Assembly (NCBI RefSeq): GCF_017573505.1 | Contig: NZ_JAGEOJ010000022.1 | Span: 1 to 64,000 of the forward strand | Reading direction: 5' to 3' | Length of the DNA: 64,000 bases | DNA from: Actinomadura barringtoniae | GTDB taxonomy: Bacteria > Actinomycetota > Actinomycetes > Streptosporangiales > Streptosporangiaceae | Shown here: piece by piece, positions 43,359-51,728 of the stretch | Layout: every line of letters begins with the position of its first letter | Numbering within the stretch: position 1 is the stretch's first letter | The notes under the pieces: generated by a model | Told to the model about the DNA's origin: nothing | The model's database searches: none | The model's input: the letters and a program-made list of their open reading frames with translations, nothing else | Program-made: the position numbers and the translations under genes

Positions 43359-44209
43359 CGCCCGCTGGGCGGCGTGTGGCCGGGACGGCCGTCCCGGCCA
43401 CACGCCGCCCAGGGGTCGAGAGCCGAGGCTTTGCGGATGGCGTGTTCGGGGCGGTGGGCTGTGGTGCCGCCGTCTATGACGATGGTCTGGCCGGTGATGC
43501 AGCGGGCTTCGGAGGAGGCGAGGAAGGCTACGAGGGCGGCCACGTCTTCGGGCTCGCAGGGGTCGGGGAGGAGGCGTTCGGCGGCCTTCTCGGCGAGCAT
43601 GTCGGTGGTCATGACGTGGCGGGCGATGTCGGTGAGGACCAGGCCTGGGGCGATGGCGTTGCAGCGGATGCCGCGGTCGCCGTACATGGTGGCGACGTAG
43701 CGGGTGAACGAGACCAGGGCCGCTTTGGCGGAGCCGTAGGCGGCGTGGTCGGTGTCGCCTACCAGGGCGGAGACCGAGCTGGTGTTGACGATCGCGGCGC
43801 CGGGGCCCATGTGGGGGACGGCGTGTTTGACGCAGAGCATGGCGCCGCGGAGGCTCACCTGGAACGTGCGGTCCCAGACGTCGACGTCCATGTCGGTGAG
43901 GTCGAGGTCGCGGCCGTAGACGTCGCGGGACAGGACGGCGGCGTTGTTGTGGAGGACGTCGAGGCGGCCGAAGGCTTCGAGGGTTCTGGTCATCATCGAG
44001 CGGACGGCGGGCTCGTCGCTGACGTCGGCGGGGACGGCGAGGGCGCTGCCGTGCTCCTTGGTGACCAGGCGGGCCGTTTCCTCGGCGGATCTCGCGTTCA
44101 CGTCGGCGATGACGACCGCGGCGCCCTCGGCGGCCAGGCGGAGGGCGCAGGCGCGGCCGATGCCCGAGCCGGCGCCGGTGATCAGGGCCACGCGGCCGGC
44201 GAACCTCAT
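43346..44209 (-). CDS. Short-chain dehydrogenase/reductase
   Basis: A 287-residue Rossmann-fold oxidoreductase. NAD(P)-binding TGAGSGIGRA (about 12-21), NNAAVL, catalytic Ser in NTSSVSALVG, and YGSAKAAL with Tyr/Lys (YxxxK) are all present, ending in GQTIVIDGGTTAHRP. After that normal end the frame runs on for about 27 residues through the 48-bp terminator palindrome and 13 bases into the convergent gene, probably because an earlier stop was lost. The ATG overlaps the P450 stop (ATGA). Last gene of a coupled four-gene operon. Confidence 0.88.
   Translation of the reverse strand: MRFAGRVALITGAGSGIGRACALRLAAEGAAVVIADVNARSAEETARLVTKEHGSALAVPADVSDEPAVRSMMTRTLEAFGRLDVLHNNAAVLSRDVYGRDLDLTDMDVDVWDRTFQVSLRGAMLCVKHAVPHMGPGAAIVNTSSVSALVGDTDHAAYGSAKAALVSFTRYVATMYGDRGIRCNAIAPGLVLTDIARHVMTTDMLAEKAAERLLPDPCEPEDVAALVAFLASSEARCITGQTIVIDGGTTAHRPEHAIRKASALDPWAACGRDGRPGHTPPSGRYLR
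43365..43412. terminator. 48-bp perfect palindrome, bidirectional terminator
   Basis: Two 24-base arms beginning CTGGGCGGCGTGTGGCCGGG form an uninterrupted palindrome centred between 43388 and 43389. It lies just after the secreted-protein gene and would be an extremely stable hairpin in RNA from either strand. On the minus strand it falls within the last codons of the SDR reading frame. Confidence 0.85.
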
Positions 44210-45435
44210 CGTTCGTCCCATTCGACGGGCAGGGCGGTCAGGCCGCGGCCGACCATGCTCCTGCGGTAGGTGATCTCCTGGCCCGGAACGAGGCGGAGGC
44301 TGGGCAGGCGGGTCATGAGCTGCCGGAACGCGATCTCCATCTTGAGGCGGCTGAGCGCGGCGCCGACGCAGTGGTGCACGCCGTGGCCGAAGACAAGATG
44401 GTCGCGGGCGTTGGCCCGGCGGATGTCGAAGCGTTCCGGTGAAGGGAAGTACGTCTCGTCGTGGCCGGCGGAGTCGGTGTGCAGGAGGACCTGGGTGCCG
44501 GCGGGGATCGTTGTGTTGTGCAAGGTGACGTCGGCGGTGGTCGTGCGGAAGCTGCCGAGGCTCGCGCCGTCGATGCGGAAGCTCTCCTCGATCATGCCGG
44601 GGATGAGGGCGGGGTCGGCGATGATCTCGTCCCAGTTCTCGCGCTCGCGCATGAGGCGGTAGACGGCGTTGGCCAGGCCGTTCGGGACGGTGTCGTTTCC
44701 GCCGAGGAGGAGGGCGCTGATCGTCTCGACCACTTCGCGGTGCGACAGGCCTTCGTCCTGGTCGATGAGCTCGGCCATGAGGGAGATGAAGTCGTCGCGG
44801 GGGTCGGCGCGGCGGTCGGTGACCAGGCGGTCGAGGTAGTCGAGGTACTTGAGGAAGTCCTGGGCGAGCTCGCGCTGGCGTTCGGGCGGCTGCGGAGACA
44901 GGAACAGCTGGAACCACGCGGTGACCCAGTGCTTGACCTGTTCCTCGTCCTCGGGCGGAACGCCGATGAAGACGGCGGCCAGGCGGGCGGAGGGCAGGTG
45001 CGCGATCTCGGTGACGAAATCGGCCCGGCCGTTCGGGACGACGGCGTCCAGGACGGCGTCGACCTTCGCGCGGAAGTCGTCGCCCAGGCGGCTCACGGCG
45101 CGCGGGGTGAACGCGCGGGAGATCGCGCGGCGCATCCGGGTGTGCTTGGGCGGGTCGACGTTGGCGGCGAAGTCGTCGAGGAACGAGCGGTGCTCGCCGA
45201 GGGTGTCCTTGACCTCGTCGGTGAGCGTGCGGGAGATCGTCAGCGAGCCGACGCTGGAGTAGAGCCCGTGGTCGCGGTAGGCGCCGCGCACGTCGTCGTA
45301 GCGGGTCAGCACCCGCATCTGGAGATGGTCGCTCCAGAAGACGGGCGCGGTGTGGCGCAGGTGGCGCAGGAACGGATAGGGATCGGCGACATGCCAGTCG
45401 GAGGCGACGTCGAAGTCCCTGGGGATCGGGTTCAA
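44206..45435 (-). CDS. Cytochrome P450
   Basis: A 409-residue bacterial class I P450. The I-helix LLLGGNDTVPN has the acidic-Thr pair, the K-helix is EESFR, and the heme loop is FGHGVHHCVGAALSR with the Cys near residue 356. It is soluble and needs ferredoxin and reductase, not encoded here. TTG 45435 overlaps the stop of the phosphotriesterase-family gene (TTGA) and has GGAGG upstream. With the PhyH dioxygenase and SDR of the same operon it would hydroxylate and oxidise a hydrophobic substrate such as a terpenoid or steroid (inference). Confidence 0.9.
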   Translation of the reverse strand: MNPIPRDFDVASDWHVADPYPFLRHLRHTAPVFWSDHLQMRVLTRYDDVRGAYRDHGLYSSVGSLTISRTLTDEVKDTLGEHRSFLDDFAANVDPPKHTRMRRAISRAFTPRAVSRLGDDFRAKVDAVLDAVVPNGRADFVTEIAHLPSARLAAVFIGVPPEDEEQVKHWVTAWFQLFLSPQPPERQRELAQDFLKYLDYLDRLVTDRRADPRDDFISLMAELIDQDEGLSHREVVETISALLLGGNDTVPNGLANAVYRLMRERENWDEIIADPALIPGMIEESFRIDGASLGSFRTTTADVTLHNTTIPAGTQVLLHTDSAGHDETYFPSPERFDIRRANARDHLVFGHGVHHCVGAALSRLKMEIAFRQLMTRLPSLRLVPGQEITYRRSMVGRGLTALPVEWDER

Positions 45436-46421
45436 GGGCGGCCTCCGGTGAGGATCGCGCGGGGGTTGTCCACGATCATCGCGGTGATCTGCTCTTCGGT
45501 TACGCCGCGGGCGCGCAGCGCGGGCAGGACGTCCCTGGAGATGTGCAGCAGGTGGTAGTTCGGGTGGCGTTCCCGCACGACCTCGGGGTCGAAGCGGTCG
45601 TTGAAGCAGTACGAGTCGTGCGACAGGACCATGCGCGAGGCGTGGCCGCGCTCGCACATCGCGGCGACGGTGGCGACGCGGTCCTCGAACGAGGTGAACT
45701 CGATCCCGAACCGGTCCATCCCGAGGTACGAGCCGTTCGCGATCAGCTCCTCGAGATAGGCGAGGTCGGTGGAGTCCCCCGCGTGCCCGATCACGACGCG
45801 AGACAGGTCCACGCCCTCTTCGGCGAGGAGTTTCTGCTGGTCCAGGCCGTTGCGGGTGGACGATTCGCTGTGGGTGGTGATCGGTACGCCGGTCTCGCGG
45901 TGGGCCTGCGCGACCGCGCGGATGACGCGTTCGACGCCCGGCGTGATGCCCTGGCGGCCGGTGGCGCACTTGAGCATGCCCGCCTTGACCCCCGTACGGC
46001 CGATGCCCTCGGTGATGTCGCGGACGAAGAACTCGGCCAGCCGGTCCGGGCCGCCGAAGAGCGAGCCGGGGCCGCGGTTGCCGAAGTAGGGCGGCAGCGC
46101 GTCGTAGGTGTACAGGCCGGTCGCCGCGACGATGTTGACGCCGGTCTGCTCCGCGACCCGCTGGACGGCCGGAACGTACCGGCCCAGGCCGATCACGGTG
46201 AGGTCCACGACCGTGTCGATCCCGGCGGCCTTGAGGTCGTTCAGCTTGCCCGCCGCCTCGCGGGCGCGTTCCTCCAGGTCCCAGCCCTCGGGGATGTCCG
46301 GCCAGTTCCAGAGGATCTCCGGGCTCAGCCCGAAGATGTGCTCGTGCATCAGCGTCGCGCCGGGGTCGCCGATCGGCCCGCGGAACGTCTCCACGGCGCT
46401 CACGGGGCTCACGCGGCTCAT
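45432..46421 (-). CDS. Phosphotriesterase-family amidohydrolase (second copy)
   Basis: A 329-residue metal-dependent hydrolase. It is strikingly similar to the protein of 32643-33620 along its whole length: shared blocks include MHEH, GLGRYVP, the bridging-lysine block GMLKCATG, VVIGHAGDSTD, LGMDRFG and MVLSHDSYC, with HISRDVLPALRA near the end. Probably a lactonase or esterase acting on an intermediate of the operon. ATG 46421 overlaps the PhyH stop (ATGA). Confidence 0.88.
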   Translation of the reverse strand: MSRVSPVSAVETFRGPIGDPGATLMHEHIFGLSPEILWNWPDIPEGWDLEERAREAAGKLNDLKAAGIDTVVDLTVIGLGRYVPAVQRVAEQTGVNIVAATGLYTYDALPPYFGNRGPGSLFGGPDRLAEFFVRDITEGIGRTGVKAGMLKCATGRQGITPGVERVIRAVAQAHRETGVPITTHSESSTRNGLDQQKLLAEEGVDLSRVVIGHAGDSTDLAYLEELIANGSYLGMDRFGIEFTSFEDRVATVAAMCERGHASRMVLSHDSYCFNDRFDPEVVRERHPNYHLLHISRDVLPALRARGVTEEQITAMIVDNPRAILTGGRP

Positions 46422-47239
46422 GGCGCCGGGACCACGGGGAACATCGGGTGGTCGAACGGCTTGTTGACCTCGAGGCCCAGGCCGTCGGTCTGCCCGTACG
46501 CCGCGCCCGTGTAGAGGGTCGTCGCGTCGAAGTAGGTCGCGGTGAACGACAGCCGCGGCTCGTCGCGCCGGTTGGCCGGGGCGCCGTGGATCACCAGCGA
46601 GCTGTGCACGGTCGCGTCCCCGGCGGCCAGGTCGAACGGCTCGGACAGCTCCAGCATCTCCAGCCACGGATGCTGGGTCAGCGCGTCGTCGTCCTCCCGT
46701 ACGAAGCTGCGCCCGAGCGACCCGTACCGGTGCGAGCCGTTGTAGAAGCGCAGCGCGCCCATGTCGGCGGGCACGTCCGCGAGCGCCAGCCAGACGGTCA
46801 GCATCGACGAGCGGTCCATCGGCATCCACGGGAAGTCCTGGTGGAAGGCGGTCTCCCCATGGCCTTCGCTACCGGCGGGCTCCTTGATCAGCAGATTGGT
46901 GACCTGCAGCCGCACCGAGTCGACGCCGACCAGCAGCCGGGTGACGTTGTGCGCGAGGCGCGGCGAGAGGGCCAGCGCGGCGAACGCCTCGTCGTGGCGG
47001 GCGATGTCGCGGTCCTGGCCGAACGCCTTGTCCACGAAGCCGTTGCGGAACGTGCCGCGCCGCCCCTGCCGTTCCCGCTCGCGCCGCTCCTCCAGCCGGT
47101 CCAGCGCCCGTTCCCGCAGGTCGGCGACGAACGCGGGGTCGACCAGCCCGGGCAGCCGCGCCCAGCCGTTGGCGCGGAAGTCGGCGATCTCGCGTTCGGT
47201 CACCTCGCGTACCGGAGCCTGCAGCACGGAAACACCCAT
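46418..47239 (-). CDS. Phytanoyl-CoA dioxygenase (PhyH) family protein
   Basis: A 273-residue iron/2-oxoglutarate dioxygenase. Iron ligands are His and Asp in FHQDFPWMP and a later His in VIHGAPANRRDEPRLS, where the Arg binds 2-oxoglutarate. PhyH enzymes hydroxylate acyl-CoAs or diverse small molecules. It is first gene of the operon PhyH, phosphotriesterase-like, P450, SDR, all joined by four-base overlaps. ATG 47239 is near the divergent F420 oxidoreductase gene, and a palindrome at about 47252-47267 lies between them. No strong ribosome binding site is visible. Confidence 0.85.
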   Translation of the reverse strand: MGVSVLQAPVREVTEREIADFRANGWARLPGLVDPAFVADLRERALDRLEERRERERQGRRGTFRNGFVDKAFGQDRDIARHDEAFAALALSPRLAHNVTRLLVGVDSVRLQVTNLLIKEPAGSEGHGETAFHQDFPWMPMDRSSMLTVWLALADVPADMGALRFYNGSHRYGSLGRSFVREDDDALTQHPWLEMLELSEPFDLAAGDATVHSSLVIHGAPANRRDEPRLSFTATYFDATTLYTGAAYGQTDGLGLEVNKPFDHPMFPVVPAP

Positions 47240-47251
47240 GGATAGAGTATG

Positions 47252-47267
47252 TAGCAAGCGCTTGTTA
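47252..47267. promoter_or_regulatory. Predicted TetR-type operator between PhyH operon and oxidoreductase
   Basis: TAGCAAGCGCTTGTTA is a palindrome with a perfect CAAGCGCTTG core and one mismatch pair. It lies in the 49-base gap between two divergent starts. It shares TAGCAAGCG with the site at 6604-6623. Confidence 0.55.
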
Positions 47268-47288
47268 TTCGGGAGTTCGGGAGGCCGG

Positions 47289-48197
47289 ATGTTCCGCTTC
47301 GCCGCAGTGGTCCGCATGGCAGAGTCGGCGAAGGGCTGGGCGGAGAAGGCCCGCCGCCTGGAGGACTCCGGCTTCGACGCGCTGCTGGTCCCCGACCACC
47401 TGACCGGCCCGCGCTTCGCCCCGGTCGCCGCGCTGACCGCCGCCGCCTGCGCCACCACGCGGCTGAAGGTCGGCACGCTGGTCTTCGCGAACGACTACCG
47501 CCACCCGGCCGTCCTCGCCAAGGAGGCCACGACGCTCGACGTGCTGTCGGACGGGCGGCTGGAGTTCGGGCTCGGCACGGGCTGGATGGCGAGCGACTAC
47601 GACCGCGCCGGGCTCACCCTCGACCCGCCCGGCGTGCGCATGGCACGGCTCACCGAGGCGATCCAGGTCATGAAGGGCCTGTGGCGCGGCGGCCCGTTCT
47701 CCTTCGACGGCGAGCACTACAGGCTGGACTGCCTGGAGCAGGAGCCCGTACCGATCCAGCGGCCCGGCCCGCGCCTGATGCTGGGCGGCGGCGGGCCGAG
47801 GATGCTGCGCCTGGCCGCCCGCGAGGCCGACATCGTCAACCTCACCATGCGGGTGAAGCCCGACGGGTCCGGCCCCGACACCTCCGACGGCGGCCTCGAC
47901 GCGTTCCGGCGCAAGGTCGAGATCGTCCGCACCGAGGCCGCGACACGCGGACGGCAGGTCGAACTCGGCACGTCCATCCTCCAGATCGGCCCCGCGCAGG
48001 AGAAGGCGTCCTGGAGCGCCGCCGCGCCGGCCGCCCAGACCGACACGCCGCAGGTGCTGACCGGCGACACCGCGAAGATCTGCGATGACCTGCGCCGTTG
48101 GCGGGAGGAGCTGGGCCTCACCTACTTCGTGCTGCACCTGGAGGCGCACCTCGACGCGTTCGCCCCGGTCGTCGCGGCGCTGGCCGGAGAAAACTGA
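47289..48197 (+). CDS. LLM-class F420-dependent oxidoreductase
   Basis: A 302-residue luciferase-like TIM barrel. Seen are FRFAAVVRM at the start, GFDALLVPDHL, VGTLVFANDYRHPAVLAKEA (cofactor pocket) and DGRLEFGLGTGWMASDY. These features fit the TIGR03621-type F420-dependent group. It would oxidise or reduce an intermediate with F420. ATG 47289 follows GGGAGG by six bases. It is divergent from the PhyH operon and probably shares its regulator. Confidence 0.86.
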   Translation: MFRFAAVVRMAESAKGWAEKARRLEDSGFDALLVPDHLTGPRFAPVAALTAAACATTRLKVGTLVFANDYRHPAVLAKEATTLDVLSDGRLEFGLGTGWMASDYDRAGLTLDPPGVRMARLTEAIQVMKGLWRGGPFSFDGEHYRLDCLEQEPVPIQRPGPRLMLGGGGPRMLRLAAREADIVNLTMRVKPDGSGPDTSDGGLDAFRRKVEIVRTEAATRGRQVELGTSILQIGPAQEKASWSAAAPAAQTDTPQVLTGDTAKICDDLRRWREELGLTYFVLHLEAHLDAFAPVVAALAGEN

Positions 48198-48273
48198 GGC
48201 CTCGTTGCGAGGGCCTGCGGCACCGTACGATACGAGAGCGAACAATCACCCCAAGCGACGGCCCGGGGCAGCG

Positions 48274-50583
48274 GTGACGACTCTTGCGACGGAACGACGG
48301 ACGGGGAACCTTCCCGCCGAGGTGACCAGCTTCATCGGCCGAAAGGACGAGCTCGGCGAGGTAGCGCAGGCGCTGGAACGATCGCGCCTCATCACGCTCT
48401 GCGGTGTCGGCGGCGTCGGCAAGACGCGGCTCGCGCTGCGCGCCGCCGCCCAGGTCGAGACGGCCTTCCCCGACGGGGTGTGGCTGGCGGAGCTGTCGGC
48501 GCTGCGCGAGCCGGCGATGCTCGCCCGCCGCGTCGCCGAGGCGATGCGGCTGCCCGACCTGGCCGCGGGCGACCCGCTCGACCTGCTGGCCGAACACCTC
48601 GCCGACCGGCGGCTGCTGCTGATCCTGGACACCTGCGAGCACCTGCCCGACGCGTGCGCGATGCTCGCCGAGGTGCTGCTGCGCGCCGCGCCCGGGCTGC
48701 GGATCGTGGCGACCAGCCGCGAGCCCCTCGACGTCCTGGGCGAGCATGTCGTACGCGTCGCTCCCCTGGCCGCCCCGACTCCCGATGCCGCCGAGACCGA
48801 CGACGCCGACGGCGTGGCCGGTGTGGACGACTTCGACGCGGTGGCGCTCTTCCTCGACCGCGCCGCGCTGACCATCCCGCGCCGCGCTCTCGACGATCTC
48901 GACCGGCGGTCGGTCGCCTCGCTCTGCCACCGGCTGGACGGCATCCCGCTGGCGATCGAGCTGGCCGCCGTACGCCTGCGCACGATGTCGCTCGAGCAGA
49001 TCCTGGAACGGCTGCACGACCGGTTCAAGCTGCTCGGCGCCGCCCGCGGCCGGCAGGACCGCCAGCAGACGCTGCGCGCCACCGTCGAGTGGAGCCACCA
49101 CCTGTGCGGCCCCGACGAACGCCTGCTGTGGGCGCGGCTCGCGGCGTTCCCCGGCGGCTTCGACCTGATCGCCGCCGAGGCCGTCTGCGCCGACGAGATC
49201 ATGCCGGGCGACGTCCTCGCCGACACGATCGGGCGCCTGGTGGACAAGTCGATCGTGCAGTACGAGCGCGACACCGGCCGCTACCGGATGCTCGACACGA
49301 TCCGCGAGTTCGGCCTGGAGGAGCTGGAGCTGCTCGGCGGCCGCGAGGAGCTGAGCCGCCGGCACCGTGACCACTACCTGGCGCTCGCCGAGTCGGCGAT
49401 GGCCGAGGGCATCGGCCCGCGCCAGCTCGCCTGGATCCACCGGATCCGCCGCGAGCACCACAACGTGCGCGTGGCCCTGGACTACTCGATGTCGACGCCG
49501 GGCGAGCAGGGCACGGGTCTGCGGATGGCCCGCACGCTGCACCCGTACTGGGTCTACCGCGGCCTGTTCGGTGAGGGCCGCGACTGGCTGAGCCGCGGCC
49601 TGGCCGCCTACCCCGAGCGCGATCTCGAACGCTGCAACGGTCTGATCGTCGGCGCCATCATGCACGCGCTGCTCGGCGAGATCCGCGTCGCCGAGACGCT
49701 GCTGAACGAGGCGGACCTGATCGCCCATCGCTACGACGACGACTACCTGCGCGCCCGCATGCTCCTGGCGAGCGGCATCACCACGTTCTGCGCGGGCGAG
49801 GAGGAGTCCCTGCCCCTGCTGGAGGCGGCGCGCGAGTCCTTCCTGCGGGTCGGCTTCCGTTCCCCCTACGACCTGGCCTGCTTCCCGCACCTGGTCGCGC
49901 TCCAGCTGTACGGCGGCGACCTCGATTCCGCCCTCGCCACCTGCGAGTCGGGCATCGCCGTCTGCGACAGCACCGGCGAGACGATGATCCGCAAGTTCAT
50001 CGTGCTGTCCCGCAGCCTGGTCCGCCTGCTGCGCGGCGACCTCGAAGGCGCCTCCCGGGACGCGCGCGACGGCCTGGAGGACAAGGCCGAGGACGACGAC
50101 CTGCTGAGCATCGCGGTGGCGCTGGACTCGATCGCCGGCGTCGTCGCCGCCCAGGGCGACAATTACCGCGCCACCGTGCTGGGCGGCGCCGCGAACAGCA
50201 TGTGGAAGATGATCCGTTCGCCCATGCTCGGCCCGTCCTACGCCGAGCTGCGCAAGGTCTCCCTCCAGGCCGCGATGGCCCCCCTGACCGAGGCCGAACG
50301 CGCCGAGGCCATCGCCAGGGGCGCCGCCATGACGATCGCCGAGGCCGTCGCGGAGGCGCGTTCCACCGGCAAGCCCGGTGAGCCCGCCAAGTCCGACTCG
50401 CCGCTGTCCAAGCGGGAGCTGGAGGTCGCGGGCCTGGTCGCCGAGGGGCTCACCAACCGCGAGATCGCCGAACGCCTGGTCGTGGCCAAGCGCACGGTCG
50501 ACTCCCACATCGAGCACATCCTGGCCAAGCTCGGCTTCACCAGCCGCACGCAGATCGCCGTCTGGAGCGACCGCCAGGAGTAA
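48274..50583 (+). CDS. LuxR-family regulator with NB-ARC-like ATPase
   Basis: A 769-residue cytoplasmic regulator. The P-loop is CGVGGVGKTRLAL (about 47), Walker B LLLILDTCEHL (about 114), and a sensor/GLPL-like SLCHRLDGIPLAIELAA (about 222). A TPR-like helical region (about 400-680) and a C-terminal LuxR helix-turn-helix (LSKRELEVAGLVAEGLTNREIAERLVV, about 708-735) follow. Such STAND-type proteins switch on transcription after ligand-driven ATP exchange and oligomerisation. GTG 48274 gives the usual start TTLATERRTGNLPAEVTSFIGR. It lies directly upstream of the nicX-like gene and may control it. Confidence 0.88.
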   Translation: MTTLATERRTGNLPAEVTSFIGRKDELGEVAQALERSRLITLCGVGGVGKTRLALRAAAQVETAFPDGVWLAELSALREPAMLARRVAEAMRLPDLAAGDPLDLLAEHLADRRLLLILDTCEHLPDACAMLAEVLLRAAPGLRIVATSREPLDVLGEHVVRVAPLAAPTPDAAETDDADGVAGVDDFDAVALFLDRAALTIPRRALDDLDRRSVASLCHRLDGIPLAIELAAVRLRTMSLEQILERLHDRFKLLGAARGRQDRQQTLRATVEWSHHLCGPDERLLWARLAAFPGGFDLIAAEAVCADEIMPGDVLADTIGRLVDKSIVQYERDTGRYRMLDTIREFGLEELELLGGREELSRRHRDHYLALAESAMAEGIGPRQLAWIHRIRREHHNVRVALDYSMSTPGEQGTGLRMARTLHPYWVYRGLFGEGRDWLSRGLAAYPERDLERCNGLIVGAIMHALLGEIRVAETLLNEADLIAHRYDDDYLRARMLLASGITTFCAGEEESLPLLEAARESFLRVGFRSPYDLACFPHLVALQLYGGDLDSALATCESGIAVCDSTGETMIRKFIVLSRSLVRLLRGDLEGASRDARDGLEDKAEDDDLLSIAVALDSIAGVVAAQGDNYRATVLGGAANSMWKMIRSPMLGPSYAELRKVSLQAAMAPLTEAERAEAIARGAAMTIAEAVAEARSTGKPGEPAKSDSPLSKRELEVAGLVAEGLTNREIAERLVVAKRTVDSHIEHILAKLGFTSRTQIAVWSDRQE

Positions 50584-50595
50584 CTCCCCGCTCAC

Positions 50596-50615
50596 TTCAC
50601 AGTGCCCTCTGTGAA
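50596..50615. terminator. Hairpin after the LuxR-type gene
   Basis: TTCACAG-N6-CTGTGAA, perfect 7-base arms, 13 bases past the stop codon. It could be a weak terminator or a regulator site for the downstream nic-like genes. Confidence 0.4.
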
Positions 50616-50645
50616 ATCTGCGTTCCACCCCTTGCGCGAGCCAAC

Positions 50646-50696
50646 TCGTCCGTGTTCGGATTAGTTGCAGCAAATCGTCCGTATTCGGACTAATTG
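50646..50696. promoter_or_regulatory. Tandem 22-bp repeats upstream of nicX-like gene
   Basis: TCGTCCGTGTTCGGATTAGTTG (50646-50667) is repeated with four changes at 50675-50696, 29 bases on. Each copy contains a short inverted repeat (GTCCG-N4-CGGAC in the second). They end directly at the GGAGG of the nicX-like gene. This is the form of a tandem operator that blocks or activates transcription of the pyridine-degradation genes. The regulator is unknown. Confidence 0.6.
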
Positions 50697-50708
50697 GAGG
50701 GGCGCACG

Positions 50709-51728
50709 ATGTTGGACGAGATCTGCCTGCGGCAGCTGACGCTGAGCGGGGTGCACGAGGGCGAGACCGTCGCCGTCCTCTCCCAGGGCGACGAGCGGAT
50801 CGACTACGCCGACGCGTTCCTGCGCGGAGCCAAGCAGCTGGGCGCGAACGCGTACCACATGCGCCTGCCCGAGCCCGCGGCCGCTTCGGGCGCCTGGGCG
50901 GTCGGCGACTCCGGCCTGGCGACCAACCCGGTGGCCGTGGAGGCGCTCAAGCAGGCCGACATGCTGGTCGACCTGAAGTTCCTCCTGTTCAGCAAGGAGC
51001 AGTTCGCCATCCAGGACGCGGGCACCCGCATCCTCACCTGCGTGGAGCCGGTCCCGCTGCTCGCCCGCCTGATGCCCACCCCCGAGCTGCGCGAACGCGT
51101 CGAGGTCGGCGCCGAGATCCTCGCCAAGGCCGGGACCATGCGCATCACCAGCCCCGCCGGCACCGACGTCACGTACCGCCTGGGCATGTACCCGACGATG
51201 AGCGAGTACGGCTACACCGACACCCCCGGCCGCTGGGACCACTGGCCCGCCGCGTTCGTCTTCACCGGCGGCGCCGACGACGGCGTGGACGGCACGATCG
51301 TGCTCTCCCCCGGCGACGTCCTCCTGCCGTTCAACACCTACGTGCAGACGCCGGTGACGCTCACCATCGAGCAGGGCTTCATCACCGACATCCGCGGCGG
51401 CCTGGACGCCGACCTGCTCTCCTCCTACATCAAGTCCTTCGACGACCCGCGCGGCTACGGCATGTCGCACGTCGGCTGGGGCCTGGACGAGCGCGCCCAC
51501 TGGCACGGCCTGACCCAGTTCCCCGGCGGGATGGGCATGGAGCTGCGCTCCTTCTACGGCAACGTGATGTTCTCGATCGGCCCCAACAACGAGCTCGGCG
51601 GCCCGAACGACACCCCCTGCCATTTCGACATTCCCATGCGCGGCTGCAGCCTCTTCCTCGACGACGAGCCGATCGTCATCGACGGCGACGTCGTGGTCTC
51701 CGAGATGAAGCCCGGGAGCAAGCGATGA
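50709..51728 (+). CDS. 2,5-dihydroxypyridine 5,6-dioxygenase (NicX-like)
   Basis: A 339-residue protein closely resembling NicX of Pseudomonas putida as I remember it, an M29-peptidase-fold iron dioxygenase that opens 2,5-dihydroxypyridine to N-formylmaleamate. Shared blocks are CVEPVPLLARLMPT, YGYTDTPGRWDHWP, GMSHVGWGL and TPCHFDIPMRGCSLFLDD; His254, His305 and Asp307 would be iron ligands. ATG 50709 follows GGAGG at good spacing. The NicE-like gene overlaps its end by four bases. An aminopeptidase function is the less likely alternative. Confidence 0.8.
   Translation: MLDEICLRQLTLSGVHEGETVAVLSQGDERIDYADAFLRGAKQLGANAYHMRLPEPAAASGAWAVGDSGLATNPVAVEALKQADMLVDLKFLLFSKEQFAIQDAGTRILTCVEPVPLLARLMPTPELRERVEVGAEILAKAGTMRITSPAGTDVTYRLGMYPTMSEYGYTDTPGRWDHWPAAFVFTGGADDGVDGTIVLSPGDVLLPFNTYVQTPVTLTIEQGFITDIRGGLDADLLSSYIKSFDDPRGYGMSHVGWGLDERAHWHGLTQFPGGMGMELRSFYGNVMFSIGPNNELGGPNDTPCHFDIPMRGCSLFLDDEPIVIDGDVVVSEMKPGSKR

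Noticed and set aside
50709..51728. M29 leucyl aminopeptidase
   Set aside because: The fold is shared, but the GRWDHWP, SHVGWGL and TPCHFDIPMR blocks and the coupled maleate isomerase favour NicX.
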